From the NCBI GenBank assembly GCA_006538405.1, contig BJKQ01000001.1, positions 3,100,001 through 3,164,000 of the forward strand: 64,000 nucleotides of DNA. The letters are read 5' to 3'. Source of the DNA: Hansfordia pulvinata (lineage: Eukaryota > Ascomycota > Sordariomycetes > Xylariales). The notes under the pieces were generated by a model. The model saw only the letters and a program-made list of their open reading frames with translations. It was not told the origin of the DNA and searched no databases. Position numbers and translations under genes: made by a program. Within the stretch, counting starts at the first letter, position 1. Every line of letters starts with the position of its first letter. This document shows positions 12,501-24,061 of this stretch, in pieces.

Positions 12501-13483
12501 AGATAGGTTACCTTGCTCCTCGAGGCGCTCTTGGAGGTGATGATTGTGATGTGATCCGTCACCTGGAGGTTGACTCCGATCACGATCAAAAGCAAAGGGA
12601 GCATTGTTGGCATAGTTGACAATGGCGGGCCGGCTTCCGAATTTTGGTCGAGTCCCGCAAGGCGCTCGGACATGCCAGCCACGTGCGGGTTTCGTTTTTG
12701 CCCGCGCACGGTAGTATCGGCCTTGAAGAAACATGTCGCGACGGCAGCCTGCAGTCCCGTCCATGTGTCGGTCGGTCGGTCGGTCGGCACGATGCCGTCC
12801 AGACACGCGCGACCGAGACGCAACAATCAAGGCGACCAACCCAGCAAGCCCGTGGCCACGCTGCCAGGATTCCCAGGAGAGAAGCTCGGGCAAGCAACGG
12901 TCTTTGTGGCGGATGCAGGTGATTCTGACTGGGGCCGGGGACGGCAAGGACCTAATAGATAAAGCAAATATCGGCACAGGGGCTGACGGACTTTTGCGTG
13001 TGACAGCCCACATTGACCGGTTCATGGCTTTCGTAGTGCGAGAAGCGAAAAGACAAGGTCAGGGTTAGCCGTCGCGATGCTTGCCTGATGATTGCTTTGT
13101 CAGTCGCTCGTGCCTTCGCCCTGTCGCTGATGATGGTTTGCAGCTGGTCGCGGTGATGGCTCGGATCGCGATGCGGTGGGGCTTTCGGGGCCGTTAGGGG
13201 CGGACGGCTTGGATTGTGAGGCTCGGGCCGGTTGGTTGTCGACCTGCGATTGTTGCGAGGCTCGCCTCTGATGGAGCCGGGAATCGGGACCGTGTGGTGT
13301 CTCGCCCAGTCCCACGTGCCAGTTTGTGATGTTCCGCCAACAAAGGGATTGTTTGTCGGCAAACCCGCGTCGAGCGGGTGACTGATGTTATAACCCGCCC
13401 TCGCGGGTTGCGGCCACTCCGACAAGACCATCCGAGCCGCCCTGATGATGGGACAAACACGACCCGACAGGGAGGCTCGGACT

Positions 13484-13506
13484 GCGCGCGCGCGCGCGCG
13501 CGCGCG
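13484..13506. repeat. GC dinucleotide microsatellite
   Basis: About 11 uninterrupted GC units in intergenic DNA, a potential Z-DNA-forming alternation of purine and pyrimidine. Confidence 0.9.
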
Positions 13507-15013
13507 TGAGAGAAGAGTCGACGAACAGGTGTGGTGTCATGAGTTCACGTCCCATGCAGGAACAGGGCGAGCCGGGTCGACGGTCATGCTCGCCGGGCCG
13601 CAGACGAGGGCCTCTTGGCGGCCGACGTGTTTGCAGGTGCGTTGCCGTCATAATTATCCCGGATTGCTGAAGGGCAGGCCGGAAATAGCAGCGGTGGCAG
13701 TCGGTCCAATGGGGGCGCGGGGCGTAGCCGCCGAGATGTGGTGCGTGAGGCCAGCGGCAAGGTGGCATAAGTGCTGAGGGGTTAAGTCATGAGATGGTCG
13801 ATCGCGAAATGCGGGTTAATTTTAGAGGCAGTCGCGGGTTGGGGAGACGTCGTGCGTGGGAGAGTCGGTCATGGCCATGCCCTACGACGCGATCCACGAT
13901 GCGGAGCATCGTAACAGGAATAAGGGCCGGTACCTTCCTGAAGTACCGGGTGGCAGCATTTTCTGGATGTGAGCATGCCCAACCTACAGCCCTGGCCAGG
14001 CCTCCACATGTATCTTGCTTGCAGCTGTACGGATACTGGAATGGTCGTGGCCGGGCCAAGCGCCCTGGCCGCTCGCGTCGTGCACCTCAATGGATCTTGA
14101 AGCGGGATACTCCTACATAAGGTGACTACCTGCCTCCCTTCCAAGTAGATACGTAGGTAAGTGGTCGGACTCGTGGATGGATGTGGGCGCGCCGGTACTT
14201 GCATGCCCGTCGGTGCCTTCGGCTGGATTCTTTGACCCCAATTCTGTACGCGTAGATGCAGCTGGCGACCGAGTTCGCAGCAGGCAGACTCGGGAAGGCA
14301 CATTCGGGGAATGCACGTATGGATCTTTCCCACGAGCCAGCGAGGGAGAGCAGGGTACCTTGGGTACCTATTTGCTCAGTGACGTCCAGAGTCGGGTACG
14401 AGTATTCGTAGAGCTCGACAGCGCCTGCCCCCGCGCGTTGATGATGCATGCATGGAGGGCGACCACGAACGTCGATGCTCGTGACTAACTCAATGTAGAA
14501 GCGGCAGGCGCACGGACGCGACACGGCAGAGCAAGTGAGGGCTTGCAGAAAGAAAGAGCCGTCCGTCGGGCGGGGGCAGACGTGGGCGAGTGGGCAGCTG
14601 CAAGGCAGGGGTTCTGATCACACGCTAATCTAGAGCTCCCGTCCCGGCTCCTTCACAGATTGGCCGGCGATGGGCCCCGTCCAGCCGCTAGGCTCCACCC
14701 GTGCATATCGCAGCGGAGCGAATCAACGGCCAGATCGATGACATTTCCGCCGCGCTAGCCATGGCCCCATGCCGCTTGCGCCTGCCCGACGTCGAATCAT
14801 CGGCCCTGAACACCCTCGCCGGCCCTCGACGCGACATGGACTGTCCTCGCCGCCCTCTCCTGCGCAACCATCCCGCTGCCATCATCGCTGCCGCCGCCGC
14901 CGCCGCCGTCTCTTCTCCTTCCCTGCCTGTCTCTGTGTCCGTGCCCTTATCACGATCATGGCCTGGATCGTCCCTGTCTTTGCTTCTCGGTCTTCAGCCC
15001 TCCAGTAGCCCTG

Positions 15014-15035
15014 CCCCCCCCCCCCCCCCCCCCCC
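15014..15035. repeat. Poly-C tract of 22 nt
   Basis: An uninterrupted cytosine run in the upstream region of the developmental regulator. It is one of about ten C or G runs of 14 nt or longer in the window, all outside coding exons. Confidence 0.9.
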
Positions 15036-16715
15036 GGTGGTCTCCGTGTCCAGTCCGGTCGGACGCGATATGGCCCTGCTCGAAAGAGGAGTACCTACTC
15101 CCCCGTTCCCTGCGGCTCGGCATGGCTGGTATGGCTGACATGGCCAGTGCGGGGTCCGAGTATACAGCGTGCGGCCCGCAAGGGAGGAATCTCCGCCAGA
15201 TGTACGACATGCCGGGCGTGACCCACGACGGCCTCTCGTCGTCGTCCATACTCGTACTCCCTTCCCCTTCAATATCCCCTTGCGAACCGCATACGTCCTG
15301 TATATCGAGTAACCGCCCAGCCTACAGGACAATAGACGCCCAGAAGAGCTGTTGGAGCTAGCTTACTATCACACAACCACGATATACTGTCAGTTGGAGA
15401 GTAAGCGTTCGGCCCACCAGCAACGTCGCTCTCCGCCCCCTCGGCCCATCACGACAACAGCATCAAGGTCACGACCGGAGCCACCCACACCTCAGCCTAG
15501 CAGATGGGGCCTGCAGAGAACATGCCAACTCTTTCTGCGCGCTCCGCAGGGTACGTGGACAGGGCAGCGAATCAGAAGCCCTGGCCAGGGCGGTATTTCC
15601 TTGCCTGACCAATAACATGACTTTGCTCCCCGCCACGTCCTACGTAGTGCTCAGATATAGCCGCCGTTGGCTTAGCCGAGCTAGTTCGCTGCCCAGATAG
15701 CTCAGCTCATCGGCACTAGGACACGGCTTGGCCCCAGGTTACTCGGCTCGACGGGGTATCCAGCGACTGACGAGTCTCGGACAGGGAAGCGAGCAACTGA
15801 CCATGTCTGTTCTCGTAAGACCTCAACTCGGTTCCTCATCCGGCAGCTATCCATCCGATCACCCAGCGCAGGCGGGCTCTTCTCTGAACGGTGGGCGCCC
15901 TGAAGACTGAGAGTCACGGCTGGGGAGTGTTTGCACACATCACGACGCGGCATCATTGATGTCGGCCACAATCTCAAGCCATGCCTGCTTGCCATGACAA
16001 GCAAGACGGCAAGCCGCCCCCCCCCCCCCCCCCTGATCCGATGCCCGGTCGGTCAGCAGGGTGTGAGGCCGGGCTTGCTCGATCGTGCGTGAATTCAAGC
16101 CAGGCTCACATGGCCGAGCACCCTGCCAACCAGGCGCCGGGATGAGGGGCGGGGGGCGGGGGCCAGATACGCACGAATGCTCGTGCTTGCCAGACCGTCG
16201 CAAGGCTTTCCCTCCAAAAGTCAGCTGTTATATGGCGGCGCCAGGTATAAGCTACCCCTGTCTGCTGTATGCATGGTGCTTCGAGGTGGGCTGGGGCTTG
16301 CCATGCTCGTGCCAATAGCCGGCGCGCCTCACAGCAGAACTGCCTCTTCAGTAGTCACATCGACAAGCAGGCCGATCTATCCCTGCCACTGCAGGGTCTC
16401 GAGGGCCGCCAGTACGACCGAGTGGCACAATGCCTATTCTTGTGGGGTCGCCCGTCAATAGACCCCACCACCCGGCCACCTCTGCCAACCTCATTGGAGC
16501 CTTGAGCCAGGTCACACTGATCCGACACTGAGTTGGGCTAATTCTCTGCGGTTATGCACATGCAGGCAGGCCAGCCCTCCAGCAGATCGCGGGTTAAGAA
16601 GCAAATTACCCCGAATTACGTCTGTTGCTATTTTTGAACCACACCGCAGGACCTCCGCCTGTCAGTGGCCGTGACGACGCGGCCCAGGACGAGGTCGACC
16701 AGCTCGCGGCCATGA

Positions 16716-16720
16716 TATAA
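16716..16720 (+). promoter_or_regulatory. Possible TATA element of the PRO1/ADV-1-like gene
   Basis: A TATAA core sits about 500 bases before the ATG and is followed by a C/T-rich leader, a pattern common in fungal promoters. Transcription start data would be needed to confirm it. Confidence 0.3.
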
Positions 16721-17215
16721 GGCTTCCTGTCTCCTCGTTCTCAGCATAATTTTCCCACAAGATTCCAACCTAATATCATCCAAGTGTCGACCTGGTGTCT
16801 ACCTCCCCCATCTCTCTCTCTCTTCTCCTATACCCCCCCCCTTTCTTTCTACGCTTTAGATTTTTTATTCGATCATCGTTACAGGCAAGCTGGTACTTGC
16901 TCGGTTCTACCATTCATTCGACAGAAGTAAAATAATCTAATCACTCGACAAACCATACCTTGGCCATTGGCTCGAGGTCTCCCGCCATCATTTCCACCTT
17001 TGTCTAGCTTTCCGACTCGCAAACCGGGCTACTTTTCAGATCAGTGGTCCTCCGACTTATTTCGCCATCTCTGACCCTAGTCCATATCGGCCAGGACCTG
17101 GACTGGACCCCGGTCCTCTATCCCTCCCGTTTTCGCTCGGCTTGCAAACTAGCTCGAGAAAGGCCGCCCCCACAAATCTTGGTGATCAACGCCCGTCCCT
17201 TGTCCAGCACTACAA

Positions 17216-19335
17216 ATGTCAAGTCAACCCCCCAGCCAGACTGCGCAAGACCTCAAGATGGCAGTGAGCAACAACATGGCCGTGGCACAGTCCGCAAAGA
17301 CGAAGGCTTCTTCGAAGCCCAGCAGCAACACCACCGCCAACAGCAACGCAACCCCCAAGACCAAGTCACAGCAACAACATCGTCGTTCGAGAAATGGTTC
17401 GTCACATCCCCCCCTTCTGCTTACAAGGCCCTCCGCGTGCTGACTTGACCCAGGCTGCTACACTTGCAGACTACGACGCAAGAAGTGCGACGAGGGCAGC
17501 CCCATGTGCAAGGCATGCAACAACCTCGGCCTCTGCTGCGAGTACAAGCGACCCATGTGGTGGAGCAACAATGACGCCCGGAGAGCTCACAAGGACGAGA
17601 TCAAGAACATAATCAAGCGCAAGAAGCTCTCGGAGAAGGCCTCGCATGCGATGCAGCCCTCCATCCACTCGCCCCCCGGGCTGTCGCACTCTCTCCCCAC
17701 CTCTGCCACCTACTCGGACCCCCTGGACCGCACGAGATCTGCCTCGATCGACTCGCAGTTCGCCTTCAACTTCAACACGTCGCCTCACCTGCCCGAGTAT
17801 GGCTCGTTCACCCCGCAAATCCACCCCGGGCACTCGGACATGATGTTCACCATGTCGCCGTACGAGATCGACGTCAAGACGGAGCGCCAGATGTTTGTCG
17901 ACAACGTCCCGACCATCCGAGAATCGACCGTGTCGACGTTCAGCACCTACCACACGCCCCCGCCCCCGGCACCGTCCTCTCGTACCCCTATGACAACGAG
18001 TGGTCGGATGACCTGTACCAGGAGAGCAGGAAGCAGTCGCTTTCCGAGGAGACGCTGAACTGCAACTTTTTCGACTTCTCCCACGGCCCGGCCACCACCT
18101 CGCGCCAGGTCAACATTGAGCTGGACGAGGGCGACCAGAGACTCCTGGACCACTTTGTCCAGCACGTCCTGCCCGCCAGCTTCCCCATCCTGGACTCGAA
18201 CCAGCACGGATCGGTCGGGTCGGACCTGATCCTCCCGGCGCTGCAGAACAACAAGAGCTACCTCCACTGCTGCCTGATGATCGCGGCGCAGCACTACAAG
18301 GCGACCATGAACCCTCAGGGGACCGAGATGGACAATGACATTATGCGCCACCGCCACGCGGCCATTGCCTCGCTGTGCGAGTCCCTGGCCAACGACGACC
18401 TGCACCAGCAGAGCCTCGAGGCCACCCTGGGTCTCATCTTCTTCCAGGCCTCCGTCAGCCGCTACGACGACACCCTGCCCGACATCCCGTGGCACCAGCA
18501 CTTCCAGGCTGTCGAGTCGCTGGTCAACAAGATGGGCCTGCCCCAGCTGGCGGCCGAGTCGCACGACCAGTTGTCGCAGACGCCGTTCAACATGACTCTT
18601 GCCTCGTGGATCGACATCCTCGGCGCCACCATGCAGGGGCGCGCGCCCTCTTTCGCCCACGCCTACCGCGAGAAGCACCTGTCCACGGTGAACCCATCCA
18701 TGGGTCTGCGGGAGCTGATGGGCTGCGAGGACCGGGTCATGTACCTGATCTCGGAGATTGCGTGCCTCGAGGCTCTCAAGAACGACGGCATGGACGACAT
18801 CAGCCTCTGCCAGCACGTGCACGCGCTGGGCGACCAGATCAGCATGACGGAGCAGGGCGACCAGGGCCCCAAGATGCCGTTCAACGCCAACGGCACGCTG
18901 AGCCCCAAGCAGCTGAGCAAGAACATCACGATTGCCTTCCGGCTGGCAGCGCGCATCTACCTGTGCAGCCTGGTGCCGGGGTTCTCGCCCAGCCAGGCCA
19001 GCTGCGTCGGCCTGGTGGACAAGCTCACCCACGCGCTGCAGCACATCCCGTCGGGCCTCGGCGGGTTCGACCGCAGCCTGTCGTGGATCTACCTGGTCGG
19101 CGGGTCGGTCAGCACGGCGGGCTCCGGCTTCCGCCATTTCTTCCAGGACCGCGTCGAGCAGCTGGGCGAGGCGCACAAGATGGGCAGCTTCGGCGGGGTG
19201 ACGGCGGTTCTCGGCGAGGTCTGGCGCCAAGCCGACAGCCACCCCAGCCCGTCTGCCTCGGGGAGCACTGAGGCGCCTTACGTCTCCTGGCGAGACGTCA
19301 TGCAGATGAAGGGCTGGGACTACCTGCTGATCTAG
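17216..19335 (+). CDS. pro1: Zn2Cys6 regulator, PRO1/ADV-1-like
   Basis: Exon 1 is 17216-17396 (60 codons plus one base). A 57-nt intron with a CTGAC branch follows, and exon 2 runs from 17454. The intron splits the codon just before the zinc cluster, whose cysteines are residues 62, 65, 72, 79, 82 and 88 or 89 (GCYTCRLRRKKCDEG). The flanks KSQQQHRRSRNGCYTC and RPMWWSNNDARR are as I recall them for Sordaria PRO1 and Neurospora ADV-1. A fungal-specific regulatory domain fills the C-terminal half (LDEGDQRLLDHFVQHVLPA onward) to the TAG at 19333. The frame breaks inside two five-C runs at 17957-17967. One extra C would give a continuous protein of about 687 residues, close to the family length. 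PRO1/ADV-1 is a nuclear activator needed for fruiting-body development and hyphal fusion. The name rests on remembered similarity, not an alignment. Confidence 0.8.
17957..17967 (+). other. Probable missing-base frameshift in the PRO1-like gene
   Basis: The frame used upstream ends in an unrelated stop at 18056-18058. The downstream frame, one position earlier, continues for 1.3 kb of good coding sequence. There is no space for an intron, and the break falls in back-to-back C runs. Confidence 0.75.
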
Positions 19336-20222
19336 ACTGCGGCCTGTCGCCATCTCCACTAGCTGGTCTGGGAGAGCGGACGGGCCGGGGTCTTCAGCCC
19401 TGGTGGTCTCCTCATCTGCATGTGGCCGGTCCTCAGTGGGCGATGCAGGCATCTGCCGTCCCCTGACCCGCGGTGCGCTAGTCGCCCCGCGGGCACCATT
19501 TTTTCTTTTCGATTTCCAGCGATACTTATTACTTTTATTCCATGATACCATACCCCGACATAATACCCTTTTAGAGAGAGAGGCCAAGCCGCGAGGCACT
19601 TGGGCGATACTTTGGATATACAGAATCTTCAACTACTTTTGGTGGCGGGCCGCGTGCGGCGATGAGGAGGAGAATGGCCCTGGCGCGGGCTCGTGGGACG
19701 CATCTACACACTCTCTGATTTTTACACCCTTTTCTACTCACGATATCCGGGGGATGAATCGTTTCAATTCGGCATGCCCTAGAGGCGAATATGGGAAGCA
19801 TGGAGTTCCGGCGGGCTGGGATCTGGGGGTTTTAAGGAAAGCCCTGTGGGCGCATGATGAACGATGATGATGACTGGAGGGCCTGTTACTTTTTTTCCTC
19901 CTCCACCATGGGGCGCACCGCTTGATTGCGCCGTTCTTGGCTATACAGTCAGCTGCGAGCGACGAGCCAGCAGCTTATTATCATTATTATAAACGATGGG
20001 GGCGGACGCCGCAACGCGAGCCTCACAAAACAGAATAAACATCATCAACTTTGACCACGAATTTGAAATGCAGTGACCGAGGGGAGCGCAGAGCCGGGGT
20101 TTGCAGGCGAGGCGAGTGACGAGATGGTCCGGGGCCGTCGACACCGTTAGGGCCGAGCCCACAGGACGATCGGGCGGGCCGGCCAGGGGAGACTCGGTAC
20201 GAGCAGACAGGGCAGCGGGGGG

Positions 20223-20224
<2 letters not shown>

Positions 20225-20272
<48 letters not shown>
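20225..20272. repeat. GA dinucleotide microsatellite
   Basis: About 24 GA units, preceded by a short G run and followed by further GA-rich sequence. The tract is intergenic, about 0.9 kb past the PRO1-like stop codon. Confidence 0.9.
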
Positions 20273-20276
<4 letters not shown>

Positions 20277-21273
20277 AAGAGAGGGGGGAAAAGGGCACTA
20301 GGAAAAGCGCAATCTCAGGCCGCGGGCCAATCAGAGCCCAGACGTCCGCCCGAAGCGGCACGTCACAGCCACCGCTTTTATTCTCTCTCTTTCTCTTTGT
20401 CGTGTTTGCTTTTTCTATCATCTTTTTTTTTTTCCGGCCTGAGCTGTGCTTTGGTCTTGTACTCCCGCAACTCTCTCCCCTCTGTATTTCCTGATACCCG
20501 TCCATCAAATCACCCCCACCCACCGTTCTCTCCTGATGCCTTACCTGCCTGATGACTGCCTTGCGAGAAGTCGTTACTCCCGCTAAACAATTAAGCTAGG
20601 ACACGGGCGACCGTTTTCCCCCGTCCCGTCCCTTGGCTCATTCATTGCGCGGGATGCGGGATGCGGGATACATGTACGCAATTCGCGGGCGGGCCGGTTG
20701 GGGACGGGTGACGAGGTTTATTAGCGCTCTTTCTTTTTCTCTCTCTCTCCTCTCCTCTACTCGTGGGGCGTGACTTTGTAACGTGAAAAAGAGGGAACAA
20801 ACAGAGGAGAGAGATTGAAGGTACAAAAAGAGAAAAGAAGAAGAAGCGTAGAGTGGTCCTCGTGATCACATGGGAGAGAGAGCGTGCATGTCTGTGTGGT
20901 ACGTGTGCGCTTGTTTGTCTGCGTTATGTTCCTTGTTCGCGCTGCGCCGTCAGCGAACGAACGAACGACGGGCTGCCGGAGGTCCTTGGAACGGTGCGGG
21001 TGCAATACTCGTACCCGTGAATCCGTGTCCGTTCTTCTGTCACCTGATGTTGTCGTGCGCGCGGGATTGCACGAGTAGAGGGAGAGAGGGCGGACGGCGC
21101 CGGGTCATGTGGTGTGGTGCATCCGCAGTAAGTACTAAGGTAGCTGGAAGTACTGGCCTGTGGCCCGTAGGGGAAGTGCTCGTACCTACCTACGCGCGGG
21201 CAGAAGGTGCCTAAGATTAGGCCCGACAATCCCCGGGCGGGCGTGGCGGGCGCGGGCCATCTCAATTCGCCTC

Positions 21274-21308
21274 GTCACCGTCACCGTCACCGTCACCGTC
21301 ACCGTCAC
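21274..21308. repeat. Hexanucleotide tandem repeat, unit GTCACC
   Basis: Nearly six perfect copies of a six-base unit in intergenic DNA. Confidence 0.9.
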
Positions 21309-22577
21309 AAACGGCCGCCACGAAAGAGGGCAGACAGACTGATGAACTGGCTATCCGCTCCCCTTTCCAACCCCTTTCCCCTACGAGATGATAGTAAATA
21401 ATAGCAATCATATCTCCCTTTGTGAGTCTGGCCCGGCTTGGACGCGCTTACACTCGTACGAGTCTGGAAGCATCCGATAATCGGAGGCGGAGATGGGAAA
21501 GAACCAGACCGAGAGGGATAGATAGGACGGAAATGGGCATGGGCACAACCCTTGAGCGAGCCGTCGAGTCGAAGGCAGCCAGTCAAAGCGCAGAGGAGGC
21601 ATCTCTTGGCTGTCATTTGCCCATCTGCCCCCTCAGGGTTTTTTTTTTTGCTTTCTTTCTTTCTCTCGTCTCGTCCCGCCCTCGAATGGGTTGATTGGAT
21701 CTGAGAGGCTGGTAGGGTTCTTGGTCATGAGCTCGCAACGTACGTACGGTACGGCACGGGATGGGATGGGATGGAGAAAGGGCGAGGCAGAGGGAGAGGA
21801 CGAATGGTGACCTGATTGAGGATTGTTCGTCCCAAGAGGGGTTGAGGGGGGCGCGTGACTCTGTTTGTCCACTCTTTCCACCTCTCATGCTTGCCTCGGG
21901 ATTGATTGCCTCTCGACCAACCGAGTCATCAAACAAACGAAACAATCGGATTGTCCCATGAGCCTCTTTCTCTCTTTGTCGGATCCATGGGATATGCGCA
22001 CGCAATCAGGGTCACCCGTCAGGGCCACCCGGAACGGGAGGCCAGCCCCCGCTTGCCCGTCCCCCTAAAGCAGAGTTATTAGCCCTCAGGTATTCCCTGG
22101 TTCGATCTTGTTCGTATTTAGCCCACATTCCGACTGCGCGCCCCCCATGTTCATGTTCATGTTCACGTCCACGTCCACGTCCCAAACTTGAAATTAGCCC
22201 CCTTTTCATGTTTACTCCGTACGAGTACACATCAATGTGCTCGCGTATCGTTTATCGTGGGGAATCTGCAGCGGGACCTGTACTCGCGAGGTGGGCTTCC
22301 CTTCCCCATCCGCATGTCCTCCTTCCACTTCCACCCACACCCACACCTACACACCTACAATCACCTACCCCCCCCCCCCCCCCCCTCACCAGGTCAGGTT
22401 GCGTTCGAGTGCGTGAACTGACCCCCGACTCGTTCATTGTTTCTCTGTCTTTCGGTCCCTGCAACAAAGGACCCCTGATCCCCGAACCGGTCACGCACCT
22501 GAGGAGAGGGTGTCACGGAGGGACTACCCAAGTTTGCGTACTCGTCAAAGGCCGGAGTGCAACGTCAACAAGCCAGG

Positions 22578-22674
22578 GTATGCGTATGTGTGTGTGTATG
22601 CGTATGTGTGTGTGTGTGTGTGTGTAGTATTCAGAAAGCCCTCTTTTCTTCTTCTTCTTCTTCTTCTTCTTCTC
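22578..22674. repeat. TG/TA-rich microsatellite followed by a TTC repeat
   Basis: A mixed GTAT/GT tract to about 22627 is followed after 18 bases by about nine TTC units. Both are intergenic. Confidence 0.85.
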
Positions 22675-23839
22675 TCGTCGTTCGAGTGTGGCGAAGACGG
22701 AATCCAGCCCCCCCCCCCCCCGTCTCCCCTCTCCCACTCGCTCGCTGGCTCACTCGCTTTCCACCCACACCCCCTTCCCATTTTCCTCTGAGCGGTGTAC
22801 GATACTCGAGCGAGCGACGGGGTTTACCGAGCCGTCTTTTCCTTGCCGCCCGCCCGCCCCTCCCCCCGCCTTCAGTGGGATGGGATGGAGTAGTGTGCGT
22901 GTTAGTGCCGCGGCGGAGGAAGCACTCGTGCCGTACCGTACGGCAGAGAGAGAGAGAGAGCACAGGGGCAGAGAACTGATTGTCACTCTTGACCTATGTT
23001 ATTAGGGGGACAAGAGGAGAGGAGACATTCGGAGCGGCATGGGCGAAAGGGCGAGGTCAGGTCAGCTGACGGGAGGGGGCAGATGGGAGCTTTCCCTCTC
23101 TCTCTCTTTCCCCCTACCTTTCTCTAGCCTTGTCTGTCTTGTGCCTGGTCTTTTGCGATCGGCCTCGAGCGGGCACTACATTGCATCACATTGCATCGCA
23201 TCGCATCGCATCCGCAGACCGCAGACCGCATTGCAGCGCATGGTGCAGGCGTACTACTCGTAAGGTACGCACGTACGGCCTCTGCACCCGGGGACGGGTA
23301 GCAGGCTGCCGGCCCGGTCGATATGAATGATGATAACAATAATAATCGCTCTGCTGCCGCGCTGCTCGCTTCCGGTCGTTCGCCTCCTGCCCCCGCCCGC
23401 CCCCGGCTTTGCTTGCATGTTTTCTCTGTGCGAGTACCCGTAGTCTGGCGAACTGCACCGTTGCCGCTGGAGCTTGCTGGTCTTCTCGCCCCGCACTCTC
23501 TCGTTAGCCTTGCAGACCGGCCACGGCGACGACGAGGTAGCAAAAGACGGGTGGCTGCGCAGCTACATGCCTACATACTACATACCTTCTTCGTAAACCA
23601 CCTCCTCCGGGGCTAACTAACTGAGCAGGTAGTGTAGTTTTTCGGTAAGGCACCTAATAAGTATGCAGGCCCGATCACATCTCGTCGGGCGGGGCGGGGG
23701 AGAGGACCTTCGACTAAGTGCACGTACGCGAGATGCGCTACTGTACCTAAAGCACGCACACGAGGCTTACCTTGTGTATATTCACGACATGTGATGAGTG
23801 AGATCTTGAAAGGGGAGTTGGGGAGGGGGGTTTTCGATA

Positions 23840-23841
<2 letters not shown>

Positions 23842-23874
<33 letters not shown>
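23842..23874. repeat. CAT trinucleotide repeat, 11 units
   Basis: A perfect run of 11 CAT units, 88 bases before a much longer CTG run. Confidence 0.9.
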
Positions 23875-23875
<1 letters not shown>

Positions 23876-23959
23876 GGCATTGCCATGGCCACGATACCCA
23901 TCCCCATCCACGGAGTACAGAGTACGGAGCCCAACCCCACAGAGATGCTGCATGCTTGC

Positions 23960-24061
<102 letters not shown>

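Larger units (their letters stand above)
9540..17215. other. 7.7-kb gene-free region upstream of the PRO1/ADV-1-like gene
   Basis: Only short overlapping open frames occur, with no recognisable domain, no plausible intron pattern and no clear tRNA or rRNA. Contents include a GTCG-type tetranucleotide run (12767-12787), a GC dinucleotide run (13484-13506), C runs of 22 nt (15014-15035) and 17 nt (16017-16033), and several TACGAGT/ACTCGTA words. The last 500 bases look like the promoter and leader of the regulator: a TATAA at 16716-16720 followed by a C/T-rich stretch. Long upstream regions are common for fungal developmental regulators; unannotated non-coding RNA cannot be excluded. Confidence 0.55.

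Noticed and set aside
9540..17215. tRNA or CRISPR-like elements in the long gene-free region
   Set aside because: I looked for B-box-like GGTTCRANNCC with a matching A box and for regularly spaced repeats and found no convincing case; the repeats present are simple microsatellites.
17957..17967. An intron at the frame change of the PRO1-like gene
   Set aside because: No GT-AG pair with a branch site fits between the two good coding frames, which adjoin within a few bases; a single missing C explains it better.
17947..19632. A 561-codon minus-strand open frame opposite the PRO1/ADV-1-like gene
   Set aside because: It is an antisense shadow of a regulator with a clear zinc cluster; the reverse frame has no recognisable domain.
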